Below, one piece after another: positions 22,376-31,423 of a stretch of DNA of 64,000 bases. Location of the stretch: contig CAWHCN010000005.1 in the NCBI GenBank assembly GCA_963827935.1, positions 253,486 through 317,485 on the forward strand, in the 5' to 3' direction. The DNA is from DATFNV01 sp963827935. GTDB taxonomy: Bacteria; Planctomycetota; Planctomycetia; Gemmatales; Gemmataceae. The stretch's first letter is position 1. The number at the start of each line of letters is the position of its first letter. The translations under genes were made by a program, and so were the position numbers. A model generated the notes under the pieces. It searched no databases. It saw only the letters and a program-made list of their open reading frames with translations, and was not told the origin of the DNA.

Positions 22376-22474
22376 GGTGAGAATGGAACACGGATGACAC
22401 GGATTGGGCGGATTGTCACGGATCTGATCCGTGGAAACCCGCCCAATCCGTGTCATCCGTGTTCTATTCTCACC
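22376..22474. repeat. Long intergenic palindrome, ~35-bp arms
   Basis: ggtgagaatggaacacggat (from 22376) and its near-complement (to 22474) form arms of ~36 bases around a ~26-base centre that itself contains the small palindrome ggatctgatcc. It lies between the PPC-domain gene and the U32 gene, 15 bases before the U32 ATG on the transcribed strand, and could act on U32 translation. It resembles the acacggat-type REP sequences common in many bacteria. Confidence 0.85.
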
Positions 22475-22498
22475 GAACTTACTTCCCGCAGAACGCGC

Positions 22499-24742
22499 TC
22501 ATTTCTTCACCACCGTGAGCATCAGCGGCGCCGACGGTAATTGCACCGTCACGTTCTGCTTCCGCTTGCCCGCCTTGTCCTTGCTGTACTGGAACTGCGC
22601 CTGGCCGCGGAAGACGATGGTGTAAACGCCCGGCGGCACGTTCGGCCTCACGTCCACCACCGCGCTCGCTTCGGTCTTGTCGGCCGCAATGGTGGCCACA
22701 GGCTGCTGTTGCCGCTGCTGGTTGCCCGGCAGACCCAGGATCGTCACCTGCACCGGCGCCTTGAAATCAGCCCAGTTGCGCGCCAGCTTCAACGGCACCG
22801 TGATCCTCGTGCCCGGCTTAGCCGATACCATTGTCATCGTCGTGGTCAGCGTGAACGGCCCCTCTTCGGTAACCGCGAGCGCCAGGCCGGTGTCGAGCCG
22901 GCTGATGGTCGGACCCTGCTGGTTCTGCGGCAAGGGCCAGGTGATGGTGGCCGCCCGGGCCTCGCGCTCCACCTTCTGATCGTCGATGGTGGCCGTGCCC
23001 TTCACGCGGATTTCGCCTTCCCACAGCGGGGCGCCGGCCCCGGCACTCACCACCAGCACCCCTTGCCGCTGCCCGGCTGCGATGGTCTGCTGCGGGCAAG
23101 TGACCCCCTTCGGCAAACCTTCGGCGGTGAGCGTGATCTCGCCGTTGAAGCCGTCGATGCGCGTCACGAAGGCCGTGTAGAACTGCGTCGCCCCGCGGCG
23201 CACCACGCAGGCATCCGGGGCGGTGGCCGACGGCGGCATGAGCACCAGGCGGAAATCGGGCTTCTCTGGGGTAATGCGCACACGATACAGCTGGCGCGGA
23301 CCGGCCTCGTTGTCGGCATCGCGGCTGGAGACCATCAGCAGGTAGGTCCCGTCGGCCGGCACCTTGAACTGGTAGCGCGGCGGATCCTCGCCGCGCATGT
23401 AGAACTGGTTGGACACCTGGTCCGTGTTGTCGTCCAGCTCCACAATCGTGTTCCCCTTGGGCCCGGCGCTCTTCAACACGGCATACAGGTCGAGCGGCGA
23501 GCCGAGCCTGTCGCCGTACAATTCGATACTTAAGACATCCCCTTTCCTGGCGGTGAAACTGTACCAATCGCGCTCGTGCTTCCTGTCGATGCGGCCGGCG
23601 ATTTCGCAGGGGACGGTCACCGCCTGGGCCTTGTCCGCGCTGGGGTTGTCGCCGTTACCGAGGACGACCTTGGCCTGGGCGAAGGTGAGCAGGAACGGGT
23701 TGGACTGGCCGGCGCCGTTGCGGACGCGGTATTCGAAACCATCCGTGGCGGCGACCACCGGCGGCACGTAGCCACGATACGCCAGCCGTTGCTGCGCCGC
23801 CGCGCCGGCCGGCGGGTTGACCGTGAGGGTCATCTTCTCCAGCACCCGCCCATCCACCACGGCATTCGGGTCCAGCGTACCGCCGGGCAGATTGCGTCCA
23901 TGGACGGTCACCTTTGTCGCCTTCCCCGGCTCGATCACAGAGGGAAAGACGGCATCGATCCACGGAGCCGTGGACACCGTTAGCCGGTAGAAGTATTCAT
24001 TGGTGCCTTGCAGATAGGCGAAGGAGTTGATACGCACGAAATAGTCGCCGTCGGCGGGCAGGATCGCGTCGAGCAGGGCGTCGCGGTCGTGGTAGTTCCG
24101 GTTGCCGGCCAGCAGCGTGCCGGCCTGGTCGTACAGCTCCAGGGCGGGTTGCAGCTTGCTGTCGATGCTCGACGCCAGGCAACTGACGACGACGCGCTGC
24201 CCCTTCTTGCCGGCGAAGCGGAAATAGTCCACGTCGGTCGGCGTGGTGACGGCGCCGTGAACGGTGCTGTTGAGCGGGATCTCCTGGGCCTCGGCCACGT
24301 CGTTGTTCGGCTCTTTTTCCGCGGTTTCCGGCAGGTCGCCGACAACGAAGACACGCGGATTGCTGACGCCGAAGGAGCTGACGAAACGCACATCATAGGA
24401 GCCGACGGGCACATCCGCGGGAATGGTGACTTTGAACCGGGCGGTCATGACGGCCGGTTGTCCGCCCTGCGGCTTGGTGGGCTTGCCAGGCGCGGACTCC
24501 GGCTCCGCCTTGATCCGGGGGTGGTTGAAGAGCAATTTCTGCGGCTCGTCGAGGTCGTTGCCCGTGAGCGTCACCTCGACGGTGGTGCCCGCCTGTCCCC
24601 CGGCGGGGCTGACGACGAGCAGGCGCGGTTGCGGTAGCCCGGGGCCGGGTTGCTGCTGCGCCACCGCCGGTGCGGCGAAACCGGCGGCAATCAGAAGAGC
24701 GGCGAGGAGGCGGCCGGCGGAGGGGAATGGCGGCGGGTGCAT
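22499..24742 (-). CDS. Secreted multi-domain protein with pre-peptidase C-terminal (PPC) domains
   Basis: The 747-residue protein starts MHPPPFPSAGRLLAALLIAA after AAGGA seven bases upstream and has a signal peptide ending PAVAQQ. A first IPT-like beta domain (VSPAGGQAGTTVEVTLTGND) is followed by PPC domains with the typical DYFRFAGKKGQRVVVSCLAS and DWYSFTARKGDVLSIELYGD strands. Then come further beta-rich segments (DGFNGEITLTAEGLPKGVTC). The family is abundant in planctomycetes, usually periplasmic or surface-located, without a known enzymatic activity. The C-terminus PSAPLMLTVVKK is complete. Confidence 0.85.
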   Translation of the reverse strand: MHPPPFPSAGRLLAALLIAAGFAAPAVAQQQPGPGLPQPRLLVVSPAGGQAGTTVEVTLTGNDLDEPQKLLFNHPRIKAEPESAPGKPTKPQGGQPAVMTARFKVTIPADVPVGSYDVRFVSSFGVSNPRVFVVGDLPETAEKEPNNDVAEAQEIPLNSTVHGAVTTPTDVDYFRFAGKKGQRVVVSCLASSIDSKLQPALELYDQAGTLLAGNRNYHDRDALLDAILPADGDYFVRINSFAYLQGTNEYFYRLTVSTAPWIDAVFPSVIEPGKATKVTVHGRNLPGGTLDPNAVVDGRVLEKMTLTVNPPAGAAAQQRLAYRGYVPPVVAATDGFEYRVRNGAGQSNPFLLTFAQAKVVLGNGDNPSADKAQAVTVPCEIAGRIDRKHERDWYSFTARKGDVLSIELYGDRLGSPLDLYAVLKSAGPKGNTIVELDDNTDQVSNQFYMRGEDPPRYQFKVPADGTYLLMVSSRDADNEAGPRQLYRVRITPEKPDFRLVLMPPSATAPDACVVRRGATQFYTAFVTRIDGFNGEITLTAEGLPKGVTCPQQTIAAGQRQGVLVVSAGAGAPLWEGEIRVKGTATIDDQKVEREARAATITWPLPQNQQGPTISRLDTGLALAVTEEGPFTLTTTMTMVSAKPGTRITVPLKLARNWADFKAPVQVTILGLPGNQQRQQQPVATIAADKTEASAVVDVRPNVPPGVYTIVFRGQAQFQYSKDKAGKRKQNVTVQLPSAPLMLTVVKK

Positions 24743-24900
24743 GGCAGTGTCCTTGAGGAGGGTGGTCGGGCCGCAGCCCCACAGCGGGGCGGCCGCAGGC
24801 CCAACCTTGCGCAGCCTATCCGCTGAGGAGGCGCGATGCAAGGGGCCTGTTAGCCCGAAGCGCCTGCAAGGGTTTAACAGGGGACGTGCGAATCACTCCT

Positions 24901-26110
24901 CTATCCCGCCGACCCGGTCAAGAGGGCCCTAAGGCGATCCGCCACGATCCGCTCCTCGCCCTGCTGCAGCGTCAGCACGGAAATCAGAATCCCCTTGTCG
25001 CCGGTGCCATGCACGCGGCCGATGAGGATCGGCGGGTCGCCGGCGGCCAAATCCTTGGTGATGCGCTCCCGGGTGAGCTTCACCCGCTTCTCGTCCCACG
25101 AAAGTTGCAGATGCGGAACATGGTTGGCGATCGGCGGCACGATCCGCTGACGTTCCAGCGTGGGAATGTCCTTGACGACTTCTTCGATGACCGCGATGCG
25201 CCGCTCCCACTCGCGCCATTCGGCCTTGTGATCGAGGCGGACATACGCGCTCGACGGCGGCCAGCAGGGCGACCATGTCTTCCTTGCCCACTTTCATCAT
25301 CCGGCCGATGGTGCCGCAGTGCGGGTTGGCATTGCGATTGGCGGCCTCGATCAGCTCCTTTTTGCCCAGCAGCAAGCCGGTGTTGTTGGGTCCGCGCAGC
25401 GCCTTGCCGCCGCTGAAGGTCACCAGGTCGAACCCGGCCCGGTTGTACTCCGACAGATGCTCGACGGGCGGCACGTCGGCGGCGGCGTCCAGCAGGCTGG
25501 GCACCTGATGACGCCGGGCCAGTTCGATCCATTCGCCGCGCTTGATGCGGCCCTCGTCCTCGGCGACGTTCATGAAGAATAAGAGGGCGGTGCGTTCGTT
25601 GACGGCCCGGCGCACGTCGGCCGGCGTTTCCACGTCGATCAGTTTCACGCCCACGTCGGTGAGCTGGTTGTCGTAACAGCTATGGTGCGCTTTCTGGAGG
25701 ATCACCTCGTTCTTCATCCCCTGGGTATCCGGCAGCCGCTTGACGAAAGCCGCCTCACCGCGGGTAACCGCCGCCGCCGTGCCCAGGAGCAGCGCCCCCG
25801 CGGCCCCGGTCGTGACCAGCGCCGCCTCGACGCCCACCGCCTTAGCGATCCGTTCGCCAACCCGATCTTGCAAATCTTGCAGGTTGACGAAGTGCCGCGA
25901 CGCACCAATCCAGGCCGCGACGACCTCCGGCGGCATGAGCGAACCGCCAAGAAACGTCACGGTGCCGATGGCATTGATGACCGGCTTGACCCCGAGTGAT
26001 GCGTAGACATCCGGACTGGCCGGCGGCGCCGCGCTATCGGATTCGCCAGCGGCCAGGACGCTGCCGAGGGCGAGTCCCGCGCCGGTCTGGAGGACGCCGC
26101 GTCGTGTCAT
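24901..26110 (-). CDS. SelA/DgaE-like PLP-dependent enzyme with Tat-like signal (frameshifted)
   Basis: The start MTRRGVLQTGAGLALGSVLA carries a twin-arginine-like signal; AGGAG lies 10 bases upstream. The fold-type I PLP core follows: NAIGTVTFLGGSLMPPEVV, ALVTTGAAGALLLGTAAAVT, SLLDAAADVPPVEH and the PLP-lysine motif FDLVTFSGGKALRGPNNTGL. Near 25255 the frame changes; the other frame gives the expected end, ERQRIVPPIANHVPHLQLSW and DPPILIGRVHGTGDKGILIS. The family covers selenocysteine synthase relatives and D-glucosaminate-6-phosphate ammonia lyases. A Tat signal on such an enzyme is typical of planctomycetes. No selB or tRNA-Sec is visible, so selenium use is not implied. Confidence 0.82.
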
Positions 26111-26162
26111 GGGTGGGGTGCTCCTGGGGGTCATGATGGGGCTCCGGGAATTCGGGGCACGG

Positions 26163-26360
26163 CTACACCTGCACCTCGACCTCGCGGACTTCCGCACCCT
26201 GGAAGCGATCCTCCAGAGCGGCAAGATAGTCGCGGATGGCATCCTGGATATTGGCCAGTGCCTCCTCCTCGGTGTCGCCCTCCGACCAGCAGCCGGGTAA
26301 GGCCGGGACGGAGACGCTAATCCCTTCGTCGGTGCGGTGCATGGCGATTTTGTACTTCAT
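26163..26360 (-). CDS. HicB-family antitoxin-like protein
   Basis: The 65-residue protein MKYKIAMHRTDEGISVSVPA continues with LPGCWSEGDTEEEALANIQD, the beta-beta-alpha HicB fold with its characteristic PALPGCxSxGxTxEEAxxNI motif. HicB neutralises the HicA mRNA interferase. No hicA is present on either side, and the C-terminal DNA-binding domain is absent, so it is an orphan short HicB. It is separated by 58 bases from a second orphan antitoxin gene. Confidence 0.85.
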   Translation of the reverse strand: MKYKIAMHRTDEGISVSVPALPGCWSEGDTEEEALANIQDAIRDYLAALEDRFQGAEVREVEVQV

Positions 26361-26418
26361 GGGAACCTTCTGGCTCGCAATGTAGCCGATGACACTTATC
26401 CAGGGAAAGCGGCCCCCC

Positions 26419-26640
26419 TTAGCGCTCCCGCAGCTCGGCGAGAACTTCTTTCATCGGCCGGCCGACAGCCTGGCCACTGCGAATTTCGGCAACCCGCCGG
26501 GCGATCTCGGCCCGCCCCGCCTCTTCGACCCCTGCTTCCTTAGGATCGAGAGAGGTGAGCAGGAAGTGCGCCAACTCCGCGCGTTCCCCACTCGAGAGAG
26601 CGCTGGCCTGGGATTTCAGTTGGTCAATCGTTTGACTCAT
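26419..26640 (-). CDS. Addiction-module antitoxin-like protein (RelB-type, TIGR02574-like)
   Basis: The 73-residue protein MSQTIDQLKSQASALSSGER continues ELAHFLLTSLDPKEAGVEEA and ends in RPMKEVLAELRER. This matches the small helical addiction-module component family (LSxxERxxLAxxLLxSL ... W/R..EI..R..EI..G.......E..) that normally precedes a RelE/ParE toxin. No toxin gene lies downstream; the next gene is the HicB-like orphan. Shine-Dalgarno GGAG precedes the ATG. Confidence 0.8.
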   Translation of the reverse strand: MSQTIDQLKSQASALSSGERAELAHFLLTSLDPKEAGVEEAGRAEIARRVAEIRSGQAVGRPMKEVLAELRER

Positions 26641-26729
26641 GGTCCACTCTCCTCCAAGAAACCTGGCCTATCATACCACAACCGCCTTCCAGCTACCTCA
26701 CCGGCCTGGGTTGGCGCGGCATCGAAACG

Positions 26730-29700
26730 TCACTCCCTCTCCTCCCCCCGCAACAACTCCCTCACCGTCTCATACAACCCCATCGCCCCCTCCTCCTTCG
26801 CCGCGAGCCGAAAATACGCACTCGCCTGGTCCACAATCCGCAGCCGGCCGCCGCTGCGCTCCGCGAGGCGCTTGATCTTCCGCGGGCCGCGATAGCCCAG
26901 GACCAGGTCGGTCGGGCCGACGCTTCCCTCCTTCGGCCCCTCCAGCTGGACGGTGGCGATCTGCCACTGGGCGGCCAGCAGGCGTAGCTCGGCCAGGCGC
27001 AGCAGCCATTCGGCCTGTTCCGGCAGCGGGCCGTAGCGGTCGCGCAACTCGGTGCGGAAGTCGGCCAGGCGGTCCAGGCGGCGGACGCGGGCCAGGCGGC
27101 GATACACCTCGATCCGCAGCCGCTGGCCGGGGACGTAGTCGCGCGGCAACAGGGCGGGCAACGGCAAATCGACCGATGTTTCCAGCGGCGTTCGCACCGG
27201 CTGGTGCTTCATTTGCCGCACGGCGTTTTCGAGGAGCTGGCAGTACAGCTCGTAGCCGACAGCCGCGATGTGGCCGCTCTGCTGGGTGCCGAGGATGTTG
27301 CCGGCGCCGCGGATTTCCAGGTCGCGCAGGGCGATCTTGAAGCCGGCCCCCAGCTCGGTGAACTCCTCGATGGCCTTCAATCGCCGGGCCGCCGTCGAGG
27401 TTACCGGCTTGTCCTGGCTGAGCAGCAGGTAGGCGTAGGCGCGGTGCTTCCAGCGGCCGACCCGGCCGCGCAACTGGTGCAGGTCGGCCAGGCCGTAATT
27501 GTCGGCCTCGTTGATGAAAATGGTGTTGGCGTTGGGGATGTCCAGCCCGCTTTCGATGATGGTGGTCGCCACCAGGATGTCGGCCTCGCGGCGGACGAAT
27601 GTCAACATGGCCCGCTCCAGCTCCCCCTCGGCCATCTGCCCATGCGCCACCACGATGCGGGCCTCCGGCACGATCTGGCGCAGCCCGTCGGCGATACGCT
27701 GGATGCTCTGAACGCGGTTGTGGACGAAATAGATCTGCCCTTCGCGGTTCAGCTCGCGCAAGATGGCATGGCGGATCGACTGCGGATCGAAACGAGTAAT
27801 GCGCGTCTCGACGGCCAGCCGGTCGGCCGGCGGCGTTTCCAGATTGCTGATATCGCGAATCCCCAATAGGGACAGATGCAGCGTCCGCGGAATGGGCGTG
27901 GCGGTCATGGTCAGCACGTCCACGGTGCGCCGCAGCCGTTTGAGACGCTCCTTGTGCTCGACGCCGAAGCGCTGCTCCTCGTCGATGATGACCAGCCCCA
28001 GCTCGTTGAACTTCACGTCGGCCGACACCAGGCGGTGCGTGCCGATGATGACGTCCACGCCGCCGTGGGCCAGCCGTTCCAGGATGCGCTTCTGCTCGCC
28101 GTGCGACCGAAAGCGGCTGATGCACTCGACGACAAAGGGATACTCGGCCAGGCGTTGCGAGAAGGTGCGGAAGTGCTGTTCGGCGAGCACCGTGGTCGGC
28201 ACCAGCACGGCGACCTGCCGGCCGTTGTCGATGGCCTTGAAGGCGGCGCGGACGGCCAGCTCGGTCTTGCCGTAGCCCACGTCGCCGCAGATGAGGCGGT
28301 CCATCGGCCGGCCGCGTTCCATGTCGCGCTTGATCTCGCCCAGGCTGGTGAGCTGGTCGGGCGTCTCCTCGTAGGGGAAGGCGGCCTCGAACTCGCCCTG
28401 CCAGTCGCTGTCGGCCGGGTAGGCCAGGCCCGGCTGGGCTTCACGCACGGCTTGCAGATCGACCATCTCGGCCGCCAGGTCGAGGACGGCCGCCTCGACC
28501 TTCTCCTTCCGGTGCTGCCAGCCGGTGCCGCCCAGCTTGGAGAGGTCCGGATCGGTGCGGGCGCCGCCGACGTACTTCTGCACCAGGTCGATCTTCGAGG
28601 CGGGGACGTAGAGGCGCACGCCGCCCGCGAATTCCAGGATCAGGTGCTCCTCGGCATGGCCGTTCTTGTCGAGCACCTGCATGCCGTGATAGCGGGCGAT
28701 GCCGTGGCTGACGTGGACGACCAGGTCGCCGTCGGCCAGGTCGAGGAAGCTGTCGATGGCCCGCGATTCCAGCCGGCGGCGCGGCTGGACCTGGCGCGTC
28801 TCGTCGCGGTGGAACAGCTCCTGGCTGCCCAAAAGGACGGTGCCCACATCCACCATGCGAAACCCGGCGTGAACGCGGCCGGTGAGCAGCCGCAGCCGGT
28901 CCGACTGGGCGAGCTGTCCCGCCGCCAGGACTTCGCCCAGGCGCTTGCACTCGGCTTCATTATGGCAGGCGATGAGGACGCGATCGCCGCCGGCGGCCGT
29001 ATCCAACTCGTCGCGGACCCGGGCGATGTTGCCGCTGAAACGCTCCACCGATTCGACGCGCAGATGACAGGTCGCCTCGACCGACGGCCGCGGCAGGGCC
29101 GACAGCGTCACACTGGGAAAGCGCAGCACCTGTTGCAGCACGCCCGGCACCGAAAACAGGCCGACCGGATCGGTGACGCGCTCCAGGTAGTGCTTGCCGG
29201 CCTCGTCCAGGTCATCCGGCTCGGCGAGGACGATCCAGCTTGCGGCCGCGAGATAGTCGGTCAGGTGCCCGCGCGGCGAGCCGGAAGCGTTAGCGACGGG
29301 TTTGGGCACACCCCTCGCTGACGCTCGGGGCTCGCAGGACAAACCCATCAGCTCGGCGGTCTCCTGATCGCCCAGGCTCCGCTGCGTAAGTGGCGAGAAC
29401 TGGCGGATCGACTCGATCTCGTCGCCGAACAGCTCCAGGCGATAGGGGGCCTCGGCATCCGGCGAGAAGGCATCGAGGATGCCGCCGCGCCGGCTGAACT
29501 CCCCGGGCAGCTCTACCGCCTCGGTGCGACGGTAGCCGTGATCGACTAGCCAGCCGGAGAACTCGTCCGGATCAATGGTGGTGCCGACTGTGACCGAGCG
29601 CTTCCCCTTGCGAAGCTGCTCGCGGTCCGGCACCGGCTGGATGAGGGCCTGGATGGTGGTCAGCAGGGTGCGCGGCGGCGACGATTCGAGGGCCTTCAGG

Positions 29701-30047
29701 ACCCGCAGTCGTTGCCCCGCGACCTCGTCGGCCACGCTGTCCTCTCCGGGCAATTGGTCCCAGGCCGGGAAGAGCATCGGCCGTCGACCGGCGAAGCTGT
29801 GCAGATCGTCCGCCCAGGCATCGAGGTCGCGCGGGTGGGCGATGACGATGAGGAGCGTTTGCGGCACATGCTGGCCCAGGGCGGCCGCGACCAGCGAAGC
29901 CGACGAGCCCCAGGTGCCATCGACAACGGCGGCCCGGCCGCCCTTCAGCGCCGCCACCATCGGCTGAAATCCGTCGGCCGCCTGCACGAGACGGGTCACG
30001 TCCTTGAGTGTCTCCAGCGCAGGGGCAGTCGGCGTGGTGGTTGGCAT
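26730..30047 (-). CDS. mfd: Transcription-repair coupling factor Mfd
   Basis: Mfd removes RNA polymerase stalled at DNA lesions and recruits UvrA. The ~1105-residue protein has the full order: UvrB-like module (DGTWGSSASLVAAALGQHVP, LLFPAWDQLPGEDS-like), a CarD-like RNA-polymerase-interaction domain (DGDLVVHVSHGIARYHGMQV), then the RecG-like translocase with Walker A GDVGYGKTELAVRAAFKAID, VLVPTTVLAEQH, DEEQRFGVEHKERLK, TMTATPIPRTLH and the TRG-like C-terminal domain. The start at 30047 (MPTTTPTAPALETL) has GGAGAG just upstream. A 58-bp palindromic element is translated in frame at 29277-29334, in the variable linker before the RNA-polymerase-interaction part. No frameshift is seen. Confidence 0.95.
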   Translation of the reverse strand: MPTTTPTAPALETLKDVTRLVQAADGFQPMVAALKGGRAAVVDGTWGSSASLVAAALGQHVPQTLLIVIAHPRDLDAWADDLHSFAGRRPMLFPAWDQLPGEDSVADEVAGQRLRVLKALESSPPRTLLTTIQALIQPVPDREQLRKGKRSVTVGTTIDPDEFSGWLVDHGYRRTEAVELPGEFSRRGGILDAFSPDAEAPYRLELFGDEIESIRQFSPLTQRSLGDQETAELMGLSCEPRASARGVPKPVANASGSPRGHLTDYLAAASWIVLAEPDDLDEAGKHYLERVTDPVGLFSVPGVLQQVLRFPSVTLSALPRPSVEATCHLRVESVERFSGNIARVRDELDTAAGGDRVLIACHNEAECKRLGEVLAAGQLAQSDRLRLLTGRVHAGFRMVDVGTVLLGSQELFHRDETRQVQPRRRLESRAIDSFLDLADGDLVVHVSHGIARYHGMQVLDKNGHAEEHLILEFAGGVRLYVPASKIDLVQKYVGGARTDPDLSKLGGTGWQHRKEKVEAAVLDLAAEMVDLQAVREAQPGLAYPADSDWQGEFEAAFPYEETPDQLTSLGEIKRDMERGRPMDRLICGDVGYGKTELAVRAAFKAIDNGRQVAVLVPTTVLAEQHFRTFSQRLAEYPFVVECISRFRSHGEQKRILERLAHGGVDVIIGTHRLVSADVKFNELGLVIIDEEQRFGVEHKERLKRLRRTVDVLTMTATPIPRTLHLSLLGIRDISNLETPPADRLAVETRITRFDPQSIRHAILRELNREGQIYFVHNRVQSIQRIADGLRQIVPEARIVVAHGQMAEGELERAMLTFVRREADILVATTIIESGLDIPNANTIFINEADNYGLADLHQLRGRVGRWKHRAYAYLLLSQDKPVTSTAARRLKAIEEFTELGAGFKIALRDLEIRGAGNILGTQQSGHIAAVGYELYCQLLENAVRQMKHQPVRTPLETSVDLPLPALLPRDYVPGQRLRIEVYRRLARVRRLDRLADFRTELRDRYGPLPEQAEWLLRLAELRLLAAQWQIATVQLEGPKEGSVGPTDLVLGYRGPRKIKRLAERSGGRLRIVDQASAYFRLAAKEEGAMGLYETVRELLRGEERE
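29277..29334. repeat. Palindromic element translated in frame inside mfd
   Basis: The element cgagccggaagcgttagcga... to its imperfect complement (ending ctcggggctcg) is a hairpin with ~25-bp arms. It is in frame with mfd and encodes EPRASARGVPKPVANASGSP, a low-complexity insert before HLTDYLAAASWIVL. Its left arm matches the intergenic element at 10321-10377. Confidence 0.85.
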
Positions 30048-30234
30048 GCATCTCTCCTGACTCCATTCTAGCAGGCCGCGCGGAAGGACCACGGCGGTGC
30101 GAACGGTGCGACTTCCCGCAGATTACGCCATGCCGGAGAGGGATGTGCAGCAGGCGGAAACGCGCCCTCAATCCTCGGGCCAAGGCGGCTCGTGATGGTG
30201 GAGGTCGCTCGAGTACCATTTGGCGTCCCCGCTC

Positions 30235-30432
30235 GGGGTGACACAGCGGGAATTGGCCGAACGCCTGGGCGTACACGAGTCCCAGGTTTCGCGCGACGAG
30301 CGCAACGAGTACCACGGGATCACGCTGGAGTGCGCCGCCCGCGTGGTAGACGCCCTCGGCGTCGAAATTCGGACCACGGTACTGCCCCTACCCGGGGCAA
30401 GAAAAGTCTCGCGCGCGACGGTGCCAGTGTGA
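30235..30432 (+). pseudogene. Truncated copy of HTH (XRE-like) cassette, copy A
   Basis: From ggggtgacacagcgg onward this is a near-identical copy of the last ~66 codons of the full gene at 32931-33392: VTQRELAERLGVHESQVSRD, ERNEYHGITLECAARVVDAL, GVEIRTTVLP. The N-terminal coiled-coil half is missing and the sequence upstream of 30235 is unrelated. An ATG at 30220 keeps the frame open and could give a 70-residue protein with an intact helix-turn-helix, so function is not excluded. Confidence 0.7.
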
Positions 30433-30468
30433 AGCACTGGGGTGAGTGCCGGAGAGGGTCGAATCCCT

Positions 30469-30966
30469 TCACGGAATGATCAGCCGGCCCTCTCCCGCCG
30501 GTGAGGAGTAGTCGATGTGCAACTGCGCTCCATGTTCAAGGAGGAACTGCGTGCCGAGTTGGACGAATGGCAGCGCATCCTCCACTTCCTCACGAGGGAA
30601 AAGTGCCAGCAACGACAGCGCACGAAGTGGGCCTGGGCCTTCGATGATGGGTAGCCAGATGGTCACGCGACCGACGCGGCAAGGAACGCCGCACCAGCTC
30701 GGCACCTGCCCTTTCCAACCGCGCTCGGGCGCTATTTCCAGGTCGAAGCGTTCCGTCACGGACGCCGGCATCACGGTCAGCAGCAGTCCGGGTGCCAGCA
30801 TCGCGTCGAAGCGTTCGCGGTACTGGTGTCGCCCAGACGTGCCGCTTTGGCATGTCCACCAGGATTCGGTGATATGGTGCACCGCGGGCGCGGGCAGCGG
30901 GAACAAGGACGGCTTGAACATCGTGGTCGTGGGCACGTCATGCACCCTCGGGGCAAGGGCAGTCAT
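30469..30966 (-). CDS. Protein of unknown function, possibly retropepsin-like
   Basis: The 165-residue protein starts MTALAPRVHDVPTTTMFKPS with an ATG that overlaps the upstream gene's stop by 4 bases (ATGA). I do not recognise it with certainty. The end, VRFV-like strands followed by LGTQFLLEHGAQLHIDYSSP, and the central VPCRVGRVTIWLPI resemble the late part of bacterial retropepsin-like domains, but the catalytic DTG triad is absent. It has no signal peptide or TM helix. Paired with the gene at 30963-31244, it forms a compact two-gene unit within the accessory region. Confidence 0.55.
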   Translation of the reverse strand: MTALAPRVHDVPTTTMFKPSLFPLPAPAVHHITESWWTCQSGTSGRHQYRERFDAMLAPGLLLTVMPASVTERFDLEIAPERGWKGQVPSWCGVPCRVGRVTIWLPIIEGPGPLRALSLLALFPREEVEDALPFVQLGTQFLLEHGAQLHIDYSSPAGEGRLIIP

Positions 30967-31244
30967 GCCCGTGGAGTTTCGGCTGGAATGAGATACGGCA
31001 CCACGACCATGGCCACTTCGTGTTTTGCTGGACAATCCCGGCGGCGCTGTGCGGCGGCCCACGCGGCCGCGTAGGTCTTCCCGACGCCGAGCACCTTGCG
31101 GTTGTAGACGGCCGCGATCTTGCCGCCATGCTTCCGCCGCATGTCTGCGTCAGCGGCACACCACGCGTGATCGGCGTTGATGCGCTGTTCGCGCTCGTCG
31201 AAGTAAGGCGGAAATGCAGCGACCTGGACCTTCGGCTTTCTCAT
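30963..31244 (-). CDS. Small protein, DUF5678-like
   Basis: The 93-residue protein MRKPKVQVAAFPPYFDEREQ has a central HGGKIAAVYNRKVLGVGKTY followed by AAAWAAAQRRRDCPAKHEVA and a hydrophobic MVVVPYL. The pattern (K-V-A-V-x-N-x-x-V-L-G-x-G-x-T-x-x-A-W-x-A-A) resembles DUF5678, small proteins often found as the first gene of a pair with a retropepsin-like partner. Its stop overlaps the next gene's start. Function unknown. Confidence 0.6.
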   Translation of the reverse strand: MRKPKVQVAAFPPYFDEREQRINADHAWCAADADMRRKHGGKIAAVYNRKVLGVGKTYAAAWAAAQRRRDCPAKHEVAMVVVPYLIPAETPRA

Positions 31245-31423
31245 CGGCTCGTCCCTCCTCGGGCACTACTTTAGCAGATGGAAGTCTGCGCTGAAATCGC
31301 ATGCCCGGCGCAAACCCGCCAAGCCTCGCGGCCGAGGTCCTTCAGCGTGGCGGCGGAGGGCAGGGACTTGGCGCTGGCTCCGACACGGCCAACGAAGACC
31401 AACCCAGTTTCGCCTCCCCCTGC

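Noticed and set aside
24901..26110. Selenocysteine synthesis locus
   Set aside because: The gene is only SelA-like and carries an export signal; no selB, selD or tRNA-Sec is visible.
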